Both the position numbers and the translations under genes were made by a program. The notes under the pieces were generated by a model. It did no database searches. It had not been told where the DNA came from and saw nothing but the letters and a program-made list of their open reading frames with translations. A stretch of 64,000 nt of DNA from Desulfocurvus vexinensis DSM 17965 (GTDB lineage: Bacteria > Desulfobacterota > Desulfovibrionia > Desulfovibrionales > Desulfovibrionaceae): assembly GCF_000519125.1 (NCBI RefSeq), contig NZ_JAEX01000001.1, positions 124,001-188,000 of the forward strand, in the 5' to 3' direction. Numbering within the stretch: position 1 is the stretch's first letter; the number at the start of each line of letters is the position of its first letter. Positions 1 to 7,430 of this stretch are shown piece by piece.

Positions 1-180
1 GCGGTAGTCCGGGCCCCAGTGCAGGCGCATTTCCGAGACGCCTTCGCCCACGGGGGCGCAGTCGCCGAAGTTGCCGTGTTCCGCAGCCCTGATGCGCACG
101 AGGATGCGGGCCTTGGCCTTGATGTCCTTGAGTTTTCCGAGCCAGGCGGCAAAGGCCCCGGTCTGGTGGAACACGTTCAT
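1..180 (-). CDS. RelE/HigB-like toxin of a toxin-antitoxin module (partial, C-terminus outside window)
   Basis: Only the first 60 codons are present and the gene runs off the left edge. The peptide begins MNVFHQTGAFAAWLGKLKD and contains ARILVRIRAAEHGNFGD followed by GEGVSEMRLHWGPDYR. This is the usual N-terminal half of the Gp49-like 'addiction module killer' family, small RelE-fold proteins that cleave mRNA at the ribosome. These toxins are usually paired with a downstream XRE-type antitoxin; here that gene would lie beyond position 1 and cannot be seen. A sigma70-like promoter overlapped by a palindrome lies directly upstream, which suits an autoregulated module. Family assignment is good; activity and partner are inferred. 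Confidence 0.82.
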   Translation of the reverse strand, partial: MNVFHQTGAFAAWLGKLKDIKAKARILVRIRAAEHGNFGDCAPVGEGVSEMRLHWGPDYR

Positions 181-186
181 GGCAGA

Positions 187-214
187 AGTGTATCCATCGG
201 GATACAGAAGTCAA
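187..214 (-). promoter_or_regulatory. Toxin-antitoxin promoter with overlapping palindromic operator
   Basis: On the minus strand a -35 box TTGACT (209-214) and a -10 box TACACT (187-192) are separated by 16 bp. The perfect inverted repeat TGTATCC-N4-GGATACA (189-206) covers the spacer and part of the -10. The start codon at 180 lies only a few bases beyond the expected transcription start. Type II modules are normally repressed by the antitoxin or the complex binding such a site; that role is inferred. Confidence 0.55.
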
Positions 215-329
215 GGCCAATCCCTGGTCCGCCCTGCCCCTTTCGAGCCTCCCGCATCTCGCGCCAGCCGTACCCAGGCCACCCTGCCTCAAAGAGCGCA
301 TTTTCCGGGAGGAGGGTGGGGGAGAGGGT

Positions 330-402
330 CCGGGAGAGGGGGCGGGGGGAACCGGCTTTTGGCGCTTGGGAAAAAGGGAGTTCCCCCCGCCCCCTCTCCC
401 GG
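330..402. repeat. Long GC-rich inverted repeat (23-bp perfect arms)
   Basis: The arm at 330-352 (CCGGGAGAGGGGG then CGGGGGGAAC) is the exact reverse complement of 380-402, with a 27-base loop. It lies between the toxin promoter and the 3' end of the glycosyltransferase gene, so it may end minus-strand transcription before the toxin module. Neither arm is followed by a good T-tract. Confidence 0.6.
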
Positions 403-420
403 CGGCCTTCGGCGCGTCCG

Positions 421-1212
421 CTACTTGTGCCCGGCGCGGCGGTTGAGCTCGTCGAGCTTCATGTATTTGTGGAAGGCGTAGAGGAAGGCGTGCACGGCGA
501 GGACGAGGCCGGCGCGGCCGTCGCGGAAGCCCTGCTTGAGCAGGTATTGCTTGGCGAACTTGCCTGCGCCGTGGCCCAGGGCGCGGGCCAGGCCGGAGGG
601 GCGGCCCTGGCGGTGCAGCTCGGCGGCGGCGGCGGTGGTGTAGCGGTTGATCTTGTCCAGGTGTTCGGCGAGGTCGGCGTAGGGGTAGTGGACGATGTCG
701 CCGGACAGGGTGCGCACGGGCCCGGTGGGGTGGAACTCCTCGTGGGGCAGGGTGCCGCGGATTTCCACGGCGTCCAGGCGGAAGGCGCGCAGGAGCAGGT
801 CGGGGTACCAGCCGGAGTGGCGGATGAAGCGGTCGAGGTACCAGGAGCGGCGCGGGCAGAAGAAGCCGGTGGCCCCGGCGGGATCGGCCAGGGCGGCGCG
901 CAGGCTGGCCTTGAGCTCGGGGGAGAGGAATTCGTCCTGGTCCAGGGTCACGATCCAGGGTGTGTCCACCTGCTCGAAGGCGAAGCGGAACTGGGGGATG
1001 GTGCCTTCCCAGGCCCGGGTGAGGATATCGGCCCCGGCGGCGCGGGCGATGTCCAGGGTGGCGTCGGTGCTGCCGGAATCCACCACCAGCAGGCGCTGGC
1101 AGAAGTCCAGGGAGGCCAGGGTGCGTTCCAGGTGCTGCTGGCCGTTGCAGGTGAGCACCACGGCGGTGGCCGGGGCGGCGGCGGGCGCTGCGGGGGCCGT
1201 GGGCGCGGTCAC
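421..1212 (-). CDS. Family 2 glycosyltransferase, WaaE/KdtX-like
   Basis: A 263-residue protein of the GT-A fold, probably adding a sugar to the lipopolysaccharide core or another cell-surface glycan from a nucleotide-sugar donor at the cytoplasmic face of the membrane. After an Ala/Pro-rich leader of about 16 residues come [11 protein letters not shown] (18-28), [14 protein letters not shown] (41-54) and the metal-binding [10 protein letters not shown] with D91 and D93. The DQDEF form, the later RRSWYLDR and GTLPHEEF segments and the basic C-terminus resemble WaaE/KdtX-type enzymes. The start is GTG; its GTGA overlaps the tmk stop by four bases, so the two genes are translationally coupled. 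Acceptor and sugar are not predictable. Confidence 0.82.
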   Translation of the reverse strand: MTAPTAPAAPAAAPATAVVLTCNGQQHLERTLASLDFCQRLLVVDSGSTDATLDIARAAGADILTRAWEGTIPQFRFAFEQVDTPWIVTLDQDEFLSPELKASLRAALADPAGATGFFCPRRSWYLDRFIRHSGWYPDLLLRAFRLDAVEIRGTLPHEEFHPTGPVRTLSGDIVHYPYADLAEHLDKINRYTTAAAAELHRQGRPSGLARALGHGAGKFAKQYLLKQGFRDGRAGLVLAVHAFLYAFHKYMKLDELNRRAGHK

Positions 1213-1895
1213 GGCTTGGGCTCCAGGGTGCGCGGGGCCGGGCCCTGGGCGGACTCGGGGCGCTTGCGCAGGTTCTGGCCGACGATCTCCAGGGCCTGGG
1301 CGACCACGGCGGCCAGGGGTTTGGAGGCGTCCACCACGCGGAAGCGTTTGTTGTACAGGGCCGCGCGGGTCAGGTAGCCCTCGCGCACGGTTTCGTGGAA
1401 GGCCAGGGCCTCGGCCTCGAAGCGGCCCTCGGTCTGGTGCGTGCCCTCGCGCAGGTTGCGGGTCAGGGCGCGGCGCAGGCCCTGTTCGGCGGGCAGGTCG
1501 AAGAGCAGGGTCAGGTCGGGCCACAGCCCGCGCACGGCCTCGTCGTTCAAGGTGTGCAGCAGGGCGGGGTCCAGGCCGCGGCCGTAGCCCTGGTAGGCCA
1601 CGGTGGAGTCGGCGTAGCGGTCGCACAGCACCACGCGCCCGGCGGCCAGGGCGGGGCGGATGACGGTGCCTACATGCTGGGCGCGGTCGGCCAGGTAGAG
1701 GAACAGCTCGGCCTCGGCGGTGAGGTCGGCGTTGTCCACGGCCAGCAGGATGCGCCGCAGCTCCACACCCAGGCGCGAGCCGCCGGGCTCGCGGGTGCGC
1801 AGCACGTCGTAGCCCTGGGCCACGAGGTGCTCCTGTACGCGGTCCAGGACGCTGGACTTGCCCGAGCCTTCTATTCCTTCGAAAGTAATGAACAT
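1209..1895 (-). CDS. tmk: Thymidylate kinase
   Basis: Phosphorylates dTMP to dTDP with ATP, an essential step in dTTP synthesis in the cytosol. The 228-residue protein starts [15 protein letters not shown], with the P-loop G7-S14. It continues with [10 protein letters not shown], the DRY-type motif [15 protein letters not shown] and the usual thymidylate-binding region, so it is full length. The C-terminal 20 residues (rich in Arg and Pro) extend beyond the usual end. The ATG at 1895 lies inside the 3' end of the upstream HD-domain gene (25-base overlap) and the stop overlaps the next start, giving a tight three-gene operon. Confidence 0.95.
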   Translation of the reverse strand: MFITFEGIEGSGKSSVLDRVQEHLVAQGYDVLRTREPGGSRLGVELRRILLAVDNADLTAEAELFLYLADRAQHVGTVIRPALAAGRVVLCDRYADSTVAYQGYGRGLDPALLHTLNDEAVRGLWPDLTLLFDLPAEQGLRRALTRNLREGTHQTEGRFEAEALAFHETVREGYLTRAALYNKRFRVVDASKPLAAVVAQALEIVGQNLRKRPESAQGPAPRTLEPKP

Positions 1896-2908
1896 TGCTG
1901 GGCCTTGGGGTTGTCCTTCCGGTCCTGGGACGGGTCGGGGGTGCGGGCGGGGCGGTAGACGAAGCGCGAGAGCGGGCGCACGAAGGGGCTCCAGCCTGTT
2001 TCGCCGTCGGGCAGAGCCTCGTCTACGGCCTCGGCCACGGTCTTGAGCTTGGCGTCGAGGTTGTCGGCGAAATGCAGGGCGAAGGCCTCGCGCGTCTTGG
2101 GGCGCTTGGGCGAGCCCCATTCCAGCTCGCCGTGGTGGGCCAGGATGACGTGGCGCAGGTGCGTGGCGATCTCGGGCTCCAGGTCCTTGGCCTTGCGCAG
2201 AAAAGGTTCGAGCACCTGCATGCCGATGAAGATGTGCCCCAGCAGGCGGCCCTCGTCGCTGTGTTCGCGCACGGGGCCGGGGGCGTATTCCCAGGCCTTG
2301 CCCAGGTCGTGGAACACGGCGGCGGCAAGCAGCACCTGGCGGTCCAGGTCGGGGTAGAGGTCGCAGAAGGTCATGCACGCGCGGCACACGGCCAGGGTGT
2401 GCTCCAGCAGCCCGCCCGCGTAGGCGTGGTGGATGCTCACGGCGCCTGGGGCGGCCATGATGCGGGCCTTCACGCCGGGGTCGGTGAGCACGGTGCGGCA
2501 CAGGGTGCGCAGGGGCTTGTGGTGCAGGTGCTCGCGGCACAGGGCCTCGATGTCGGCCAGCATGTCCTCGGGGGCGCGCTCGCTGGCGCGCACGAAATCG
2601 GCCAGGGTCAGGGCGGCCTCGGCGTCGGGGTCCAGCACGGCGAGTTCGTCCACCACGACCTGGGCCTGGTCGCGGTAGGTGCCGACCAGCCCGCGCACGT
2701 GGACGAAGCGCCCGGCGGCCAGGTCCTGGTGGGCCTGGGCCTGGGGCGAGAAGATCTTGGCGGGCACCTCGCCGCTGCGGTCGGCCAGGGTCAGGGCCCA
2801 GAAGGGGCCGTTCTTGGCCTGGCCCTGGCGGGCCTCGGCCAGCAGGAACACGGCGTCGGCCTTTTGGCCGGGGGTCAGGTCGCGGACGAAGGTTGTCTTG
2901 GCGTGCAT
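1871..2908 (-). CDS. OB-fold plus HD-domain 3'-5' exoribonuclease, YhaM-like
   Basis: A 345-residue protein with two domains. Residues 1 to about 95 look like an OB-fold nucleic-acid-binding region ([20 protein letters not shown]). Residues 150-290 form an HD phosphohydrolase domain: H160/H161, H170 (GGLLEHT), the H200-D201 pair in VFHDLGK, H258/H259 ([13 protein letters not shown]) and D282. This order matches YhaM/CBF1-type metal-dependent 3'-5' exonucleases that trim RNA or single-stranded DNA. The C-terminal 30 residues are basic and probably disordered. First gene of the operon with tmk and the glycosyltransferase. Exact substrate in this organism is inferred. Confidence 0.85.
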   Translation of the reverse strand: MHAKTTFVRDLTPGQKADAVFLLAEARQGQAKNGPFWALTLADRSGEVPAKIFSPQAQAHQDLAAGRFVHVRGLVGTYRDQAQVVVDELAVLDPDAEAALTLADFVRASERAPEDMLADIEALCREHLHHKPLRTLCRTVLTDPGVKARIMAAPGAVSIHHAYAGGLLEHTLAVCRACMTFCDLYPDLDRQVLLAAAVFHDLGKAWEYAPGPVREHSDEGRLLGHIFIGMQVLEPFLRKAKDLEPEIATHLRHVILAHHGELEWGSPKRPKTREAFALHFADNLDAKLKTVAEAVDEALPDGETGWSPFVRPLSRFVYRPARTPDPSQDRKDNPKAQQCSLLSKE

Positions 2909-2955
2909 GGGCTGCGTGGGAAAAAGGGTTGCACGGCGCGGCGCGCCGCCCGCAA

Positions 2956-2984
2956 GGGATAGCAGAAGCGCGGGGGCTGCGCAA
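2956..2984 (-). promoter_or_regulatory. Sigma70-like promoter for the HD nuclease-tmk operon
   Basis: Minus-strand TTGCGC (2979-2984) and TATCCC (2956-2961) with a 17-bp spacer, about 50 bp upstream of the start codon at 2908. Both boxes match the consensus in four of six positions. Confidence 0.35.
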
Positions 2985-2997
2985 TCGCCCTTGGGCG

Positions 2998-3026
2998 TTG
3001 CGAAGATGGCGCGCCTGGGCTAGGCT
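2998..3026 (+). promoter_or_regulatory. Sigma70-like promoter for surE
   Basis: TTGCGA (2998-3003) and TAGGCT (3021-3026), 17-bp spacer, divergent from the nuclease operon promoter. The leader to the surE start is about 85 bases. Confidence 0.35.
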
Positions 3027-3117
3027 TGGGGGCGAGCGCCGGGGGCGCCGCGATTTTTGGCGCGCGGCCAAGGCGGCCCGGCCCGGAAGCAAACGCCAAC
3101 CAGGGAGCCTGCGGCCC

Positions 3118-3873
3118 ATGAAGATTCTTCTTACCAACGACGACGGCATCCAGGCCGTGGGCCTGCGGGCGCTGTACGCGGCGCTGACGGCGCGCGGGCA
3201 CCGGGTGCGTGTGGTCGCCCCGGTCACCGAGCAGTCCGCCGTGGGGCACGCCGTGACCCTGGCCATGCCGCTCAAGGTCAAGCAATTCCACGAAAACGGC
3301 TTCCGCGGCCAGGGCGTGCTGGGCACGCCGGTGGACTGCGTGAAGCTCGGCCTGACGCGGCTGCTGGACGAGCCGCCGGACCTGGTGGTCTCGGGCATCA
3401 ACGCGGGCTGCAACGTGGGCGTGGACATCATCTACTCGGGCACGGTGTCCGCCGCCACCGAGGGGGCGCTGATGGGCTTCCCGGCGCTGGCGGTGTCGCT
3501 GGACAACTGGACCCCGGGGGACGTGTCCGGGCAGGCGGAGTGGACGGCGGATTTCGTGGACCGCGTGGAATGGGCCGGGCTGCCGCGCCAGTGCGTGCTG
3601 AACCTGAACTTTCCGGATCGGCCCCTGGCCGAGGCCCTGCCGCTGCGCGTCTGCCGCCAGACCACGGCGGGCTACGAGGACTGGTACGACGAGCGTACCG
3701 ACCCGCGCGGGCACACCTACTACTGGCTGGGCGGGCGCATCCCCGAGGAGCGCGTGAGCCCGGAGACGGACCGCGCCCTGCTGTGGGCCGGGCATATCAC
3801 CCTGACGCCGCTGCGCTTCAATTTCACCGACGACGGGGCCATGCGCACCCTGGAGGGCATGGGCCTCAATTGA
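3118..3873 (+). CDS. surE: 5'/3'-nucleotidase SurE
   Basis: A metal-dependent nucleoside monophosphatase of 251 residues, the family's usual length. The metal-binding [10 protein letters not shown] carries D8 and D9. [14 protein letters not shown] provides the conserved serine, and [11 protein letters not shown] the metal-binding asparagine; [11 protein letters not shown] is the other family signature. The ATG at 3118 was chosen because the recognisable protein begins there; longer in-frame extension upstream reads through promoter sequence. The enzyme hydrolyses nucleotides and is tied to stationary survival and nucleotide repair in other bacteria. A promoter for the next operon is embedded in its stop codon region. 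Confidence 0.96.
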   Translation: MKILLTNDDGIQAVGLRALYAALTARGHRVRVVAPVTEQSAVGHAVTLAMPLKVKQFHENGFRGQGVLGTPVDCVKLGLTRLLDEPPDLVVSGINAGCNVGVDIIYSGTVSAATEGALMGFPALAVSLDNWTPGDVSGQAEWTADFVDRVEWAGLPRQCVLNLNFPDRPLAEALPLRVCRQTTAGYEDWYDERTDPRGHTYYWLGGRIPEERVSPETDRALLWAGHITLTPLRFNFTDDGAMRTLEGMGLN

Positions 3874-3898
3874 CAGCCCACGGGGCTGCGTCTATAAG
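3870..3898 (+). promoter_or_regulatory. Strong sigma70-type promoter for fba-gap
   Basis: TTGACA (3870-3875, a perfect -35) and TATAAG (3893-3898, five of six) with a 17-bp spacer. The -35 overlaps the surE stop codon. Transcription should begin near 3905, giving a leader of about 145 bases before fba. The leader contains a small hairpin, CGGAGG-ACTG-CCTCCG (3911-3926). Confidence 0.7.
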
Positions 3899-4050
3899 CT
3901 GGCTCGTTTCCGGAGGACTGCCTCCGCGCGTCGCACCCGCCCCTCCGGCCCGCCGGGACGCGGAGCCGTGGCGCGCGGAAATCCAGGACGCCCGCAAGGG
4001 GCGGCCCCGACCCGGGCGCCGCCGTCATTCATACTTTTGAGGAGGATCCC

Positions 4051-4974
4051 ATGCCCCTGACCGGACCCAGAGAGATGTTCGAGAAGGCGTACAAGGGCGG
4101 CTTCGCCGTGGGCGCGTTCAACGTGAACAACATGGAGATCATCCAGGGCATCGTCATGGCCGCCCAGGAGGAGCGCGCCCCGCTCATCCTCCAGATTTCC
4201 GCCGGGGCGCGCAAATACGCCAGCCAGCCCTACCTGATGAAGCTGGTGGAGGCCGCCCTGGTGGAGGCCGACCTGCCCATCTGCGTGCACCTGGACCACG
4301 GCGCGGACTTCGACATCTGCAAGGCCTGCATCGACGGCGGGTTCACCTCGGTGATGATCGACGGCTCGCACCTGCCCTACGAGGAGAACGTGGCCCTGAC
4401 CAAGCGGGTGGTGGCCTACGCCCACGACAAGGGCGTGTGGGTCGAGGCCGAGCTTGGGCGGCTGGCGGGCATCGAGGAGCACGTGGTCAGCGAGGAGAAC
4501 GTGTACACCGACCCCGACCAGGCCGTGGACTTCGTGGGCAAGACCGGCTGCGACAGCCTGGCCATCGCCATCGGCACCAGCCACGGGGCCTACAAGTTCA
4601 AGGGCACCCCGCGCCTGGACTTCGAGCGCCTGGAGACCATCACCAAGATGCTGCCGGGCTACCCGCTGGTGCTGCACGGCTCGTCCAGCGTGCCGCAGGA
4701 GTTCGTGGCCATGGCCAACGCCTACGGCGGGCAGATTCCCGGCGCCCAGGGCGTGCCCGAGGACCTCTTGCGCCGCGCGGCGACCTTCGGCGTGTGCAAG
4801 ATCAACATCGACACCGACATCCGCCTGGCCATGACGGCCACCATGCGCAAGTTCTTCCACGACAACCCGGCGGCCTTCGATCCGCGCGGGTATCTGGGCG
4901 AGGCCCGCAAGGCGGTCAAGGACATGGTCCAGCACAAGATCAGGAACGTGCTGGGCTGCTCCAATCAAATCTAA
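4051..4974 (+). CDS. fba: Class II fructose-1,6-bisphosphate aldolase
   Basis: Zinc-dependent reversible cleavage of fructose 1,6-bisphosphate into dihydroxyacetone phosphate and glyceraldehyde 3-phosphate in glycolysis and gluconeogenesis. The 307-residue protein has the class II hallmarks: the zinc-site segment PICVHLDHGADFD, GFTSVMIDGSHLPYEEN, VEAELGRLAGIEE, a second zinc-histidine region YPLVLHGSSSVP, and KINIDTDIRLA for phosphate binding. GAGGAGGATCCC precedes the ATG, an excellent ribosome-binding site. It is followed after 24 bases by gap, the enzyme that consumes one of its products, so the two form a glycolytic operon. Confidence 0.97.
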   Translation: MPLTGPREMFEKAYKGGFAVGAFNVNNMEIIQGIVMAAQEERAPLILQISAGARKYASQPYLMKLVEAALVEADLPICVHLDHGADFDICKACIDGGFTSVMIDGSHLPYEENVALTKRVVAYAHDKGVWVEAELGRLAGIEEHVVSEENVYTDPDQAVDFVGKTGCDSLAIAIGTSHGAYKFKGTPRLDFERLETITKMLPGYPLVLHGSSSVPQEFVAMANAYGGQIPGAQGVPEDLLRRAATFGVCKINIDTDIRLAMTATMRKFFHDNPAAFDPRGYLGEARKAVKDMVQHKIRNVLGCSNQI

Positions 4975-4998
4975 CCCATCGCTGCAAAGGTAGGAACA

Positions 4999-6000
4999 AT
5001 GCCCGTGCGTATCGGATTGAACGGCTTTGGCCGCATAGGCCGCTACCTCACCCGCCTGCTGGCCCGGGAGACGGGCCTGGAACTGGCCATGATCAACGCC
5101 CGGGCCGACAACGCGACCCTGGCGCACCTGCTCAAGTACGACTCCATCCACGGCACCTACGCGGGCGAGATCGTGCCCACCGAAGCCGGGCTGGCCATCG
5201 ACGGCCACGAGGTGGCCGTGTCGCGCCAGGACATCGGCCAGTGGACCTGGGGCGCGGGCGGGGTGGACATCGTGGTCGAGACCTCGGGCCGCGTGAAGGA
5301 CCGCGCCGGGCTGGCCCGGCACCTGGACTGCGGCGCGAAGAAGGCCGTCATCGCCGCCCCGGCGGGCGACGCGGACCTGACGGTGGTCATGGGCGTGAAC
5401 GACCACCTCTACGACCCCGCGCGGCACCAGGTGCTGTCCAACGCCTCGTGCACCACCAACTGCCTGGCCCCGGCGGCCAAGACCGTCCACGAGGCCTTCG
5501 GCATCCGCCACGGGCACATGACCACCGTGCACGCCTACACCATGAACCAGCGCATCCTGGACGGCTCGCACAAGGACCTGCGCCGGGCGCGCGCGGCGGC
5601 CCTGAGCATCATCCCCACGACCACGGGCGCGGCCCGGGCCATCGGGCTGGTGATCCCCGAGCTGCACGGCAGGCTGGACGGCCTGTCCATGCGCGTGCCC
5701 ACGGCCAACGTCTCGCTGGTGGACCTCTCCTGCGAGCTGGAGCGCGCGACCAGCGCCGAAGAGGTCAACGCCGTGCTGCGCACCGCCGCCGAGGGGCCGC
5801 TTGCGGGCCACATGGGCTACACCGAGGTGCCCCTGGTGTCGGTGGACTACACCTCCAACGCCTGCGGCGGCGTGGTGGACGGCCTGCTGACCCACGTCAT
5901 GGACAAGACGCACCTCAAGCTGGTGGTCTGGTACGACAACGAGTCCGGCTATTCCAACCAGCTGGTGCGCCTGCTGCGCAAGATGGCCGCCAGCCTGTAG
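4999..6000 (+). CDS. gap: Glyceraldehyde-3-phosphate dehydrogenase, type I
   Basis: Phosphorylating NAD(P)-dependent oxidation of glyceraldehyde 3-phosphate, glycolytic and gluconeogenic. The 333-residue protein is complete: the Rossmann start RIGLNGFGRIGR, the catalytic cysteine C151 in SNASCTTNCLAP, TTVHAYTMNQ, the phosphate-binding SIIPTTTGAAR and the C-terminal WYDNESGYSNQL. It is cotranscribed with fba and ends at a strong hairpin terminator (6050-6080). The coenzyme-specifying position reads MINARADN rather than the INDL form common in catabolic enzymes, so NAD versus NADP preference is left open. Confidence 0.97.
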   Translation: MPVRIGLNGFGRIGRYLTRLLARETGLELAMINARADNATLAHLLKYDSIHGTYAGEIVPTEAGLAIDGHEVAVSRQDIGQWTWGAGGVDIVVETSGRVKDRAGLARHLDCGAKKAVIAAPAGDADLTVVMGVNDHLYDPARHQVLSNASCTTNCLAPAAKTVHEAFGIRHGHMTTVHAYTMNQRILDGSHKDLRRARAAALSIIPTTTGAARAIGLVIPELHGRLDGLSMRVPTANVSLVDLSCELERATSAEEVNAVLRTAAEGPLAGHMGYTEVPLVSVDYTSNACGGVVDGLLTHVMDKTHLKLVVWYDNESGYSNQLVRLLRKMAASL

Positions 6001-6049
6001 GAGGCGGCCCGGGCCAAGCCCGGGGCAGGGCCGGGAGAAGAATGCATAA

Positions 6050-6080
6050 CGCCCGCAGGCTTTGGCCTGCGGGCGTTTTT
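6050..6080 (+). terminator. Rho-independent terminator of fba-gap
   Basis: CGCCCGCAGGC (6050-6060), loop TTTG, GCCTGCGGGCG (6065-6075) and TTTTT. The stem plus flanks recur almost unchanged after the next gene (7301-7330). Confidence 0.9.
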
Positions 6081-6409
6081 GCGTGGCGCGGGCGTCTTCG
6101 TGTTGCCTGGGGGGCAGATTGTTGGTATGGTCAACCAAGGCAGGCGTCCAGTGTCTGCGGGACGCAGGGGGTGTTTTTCGGGGGGCAGCCTTGAGAGGCG
6201 CATGGCCCCGGCACCGTCGGCGGCTGCCTGCGGCCCTGCGGCGGGGGCTGCCGGGGACAGGGCTGGACATTCCTCCGGGCACAGCAGGGGCCCCGTGCGA
6301 CGCTTTGGGCCGCGACGGCGCGGCGCAGCACGGGCTGGCGCATGCGATCTGCGCCGGCAAGGCGGGCCGCGACGGTGTGGAACGTGTGGCAACGGACAAA
6401 GGAGCGGGC
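6081..6409 (+). other. Spacer with promoter, inverted repeat and long leader before the DUF169 gene
   Basis: The 329 bases after the gap terminator hold a sigma70-like promoter and its inverted repeat (separate entry). They are followed by about 270 transcribed but untranslated bases. A small hairpin GCGTCC...GGACGC (6144-6165) lies just after the expected start. No riboswitch family was recognised, and open frames here lack ribosome-binding sites. Confidence 0.5.
6103..6138 (+). promoter_or_regulatory. Sigma70-like promoter with inverted repeat over the -10
   Basis: TTGCCT (6103-6108) and TATGGT (6126-6131), 17-bp spacer. The inverted repeat TTGGT-N7-ACCAA (6122-6138) covers the -10, so a dimeric repressor site is plausible. 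Confidence 0.45.
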
Positions 6410-7264
6410 ATGAACACGTTGATGGAACAGACCACCAGGCTTCTGGAACTGCTTGGGCACGACGAGACGCCCCTTGGCGTCCACTACGCCGAGGCCAGGC
6501 CCGAGGGCTTCGGGCCTCGGGCGGGCGAGATCTTCAGCCGCGAGCGGGAGGCCGCAGGAGCCATCGACTGGCCCAAGGCCTTCGGCGACTTCTCCTGCAT
6601 CGTGGGCAACGTCTGGCTGGCCCGCAAGAAGCGCAAGCCCGCCTGGATCAGCCACGAAGAGTGCGGCTGCATGGGCGGGGGCTACTACGCAGGCATGTAC
6701 GCGCCCTATGTCGAGATGATCGTCAGCTACGTGTCCACGGGCATCCCGGGCACGGCCATGGAGGGTGAGCACTACATGCCCTCGCCCGAGGCCATGCGGC
6801 ATTTCCTCGAAGAGGTGGACCCGCCGTCCGGGCTGGGCAGGTATTGCGTCATCAAGCCCCTGGAACTGTTCGCCGCCGGGGAAGAGCCGCTGGTGGTGGC
6901 CTTCTTCGTGCGCCCCGAGGTGCTCACGGGGCTGCATTCGCTGGTGGGCTACGCCACGGGCGGCCTCGACGCCGTGCGGGCGCCCTTCGGGGCGGGCTGC
7001 ACGAACATCATCACTTGGCCGCTGACCTACCAGCGGCGCGGCCAGGAGTGCGCCGTGCTCGGCGGCTTCGACCCCTCGGCCCGCAAGTTCATGAAGCCCG
7101 ACGAGCTGACCTTCGCGGTGCCGCTGTCGCTGTACCGCAAGATGCTTGCGGTCATGGAGACCTCGGCCCTGACACGCCACACCTGGGCGGGGGTGCGCAA
7201 GAAGGTGGAAAAAAGCAGGCGCGCCTGGGGCGAGGCCGCGCAGGAAGACGCACGGCAGGGCTGA
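6410..7264 (+). CDS. DUF169 family protein
   Basis: A 284-residue soluble protein of the DUF169 (COG2043) family, whose function is not established. Recognisable features are LLGHDETPLGVHYAE near the N-terminus, a cysteine-rich segment EECGCMGGGYYAGMYAP in the first third, and further cysteines in DFSCIVGNV, GAGCTNIIT and RGQECAVLGGFDP. The cysteine pattern suggests metal or cofactor binding, but no known cluster motif is complete. The ATG at 6410 is preceded by AAAGGAGCGGGC. It is transcribed alone between two near-identical terminators. Members are common in anaerobes and methanogens; no substrate can be assigned. Confidence 0.82.
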   Translation: MNTLMEQTTRLLELLGHDETPLGVHYAEARPEGFGPRAGEIFSREREAAGAIDWPKAFGDFSCIVGNVWLARKKRKPAWISHEECGCMGGGYYAGMYAPYVEMIVSYVSTGIPGTAMEGEHYMPSPEAMRHFLEEVDPPSGLGRYCVIKPLELFAAGEEPLVVAFFVRPEVLTGLHSLVGYATGGLDAVRAPFGAGCTNIITWPLTYQRRGQECAVLGGFDPSARKFMKPDELTFAVPLSLYRKMLAVMETSALTRHTWAGVRKKVEKSRRAWGEAAQEDARQG

Positions 7265-7300
7265 CCCCGGCCCCGGCGCGGGAGCCGGAAGAATGCAAAA

Positions 7301-7330
7301 CGCCCGCAGGTTTTGGCCTGCGGGCGTTTT
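7301..7330 (+). terminator. Rho-independent terminator of the DUF169 gene
   Basis: CGCCCGCAGG (7301-7310), loop TTTTGG, CCTGCGGGCG (7317-7326), TTTT. Near copy of the gap terminator, including the flanking AATGCAxAA and GCGTGGC. Confidence 0.88.
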
Positions 7331-7393
7331 GCGTGGCCGTGGCCTGCATGGAGAGGCGGGCCGCCCGCCCCCGGCGCGCCCCGAAATCGTCTT

Positions 7394-7423
7394 TTGACGC
7401 CCCGGGCGGGGTTGGGGTAGCGT
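7394..7423 (+). promoter_or_regulatory. Promoter of the molybdopterin oxidoreductase gene
   Basis: TTGACG (7394-7399) and TAGCGT (7418-7423), 18-bp spacer. The predicted start of transcription falls at about 7429-7431, on the ATG itself, and no Shine-Dalgarno sequence precedes that ATG. Confidence 0.45.
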
Positions 7424-7430
7424 CGCGGGC

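Noticed and set aside
6126-6131. The DUF169 promoter as a CRP/FNR-type site
   Set aside because: The dyad arms (TTGGT/ACCAA) do not fit TGTGA or TTGAT half-sites, so no named regulator is assigned.
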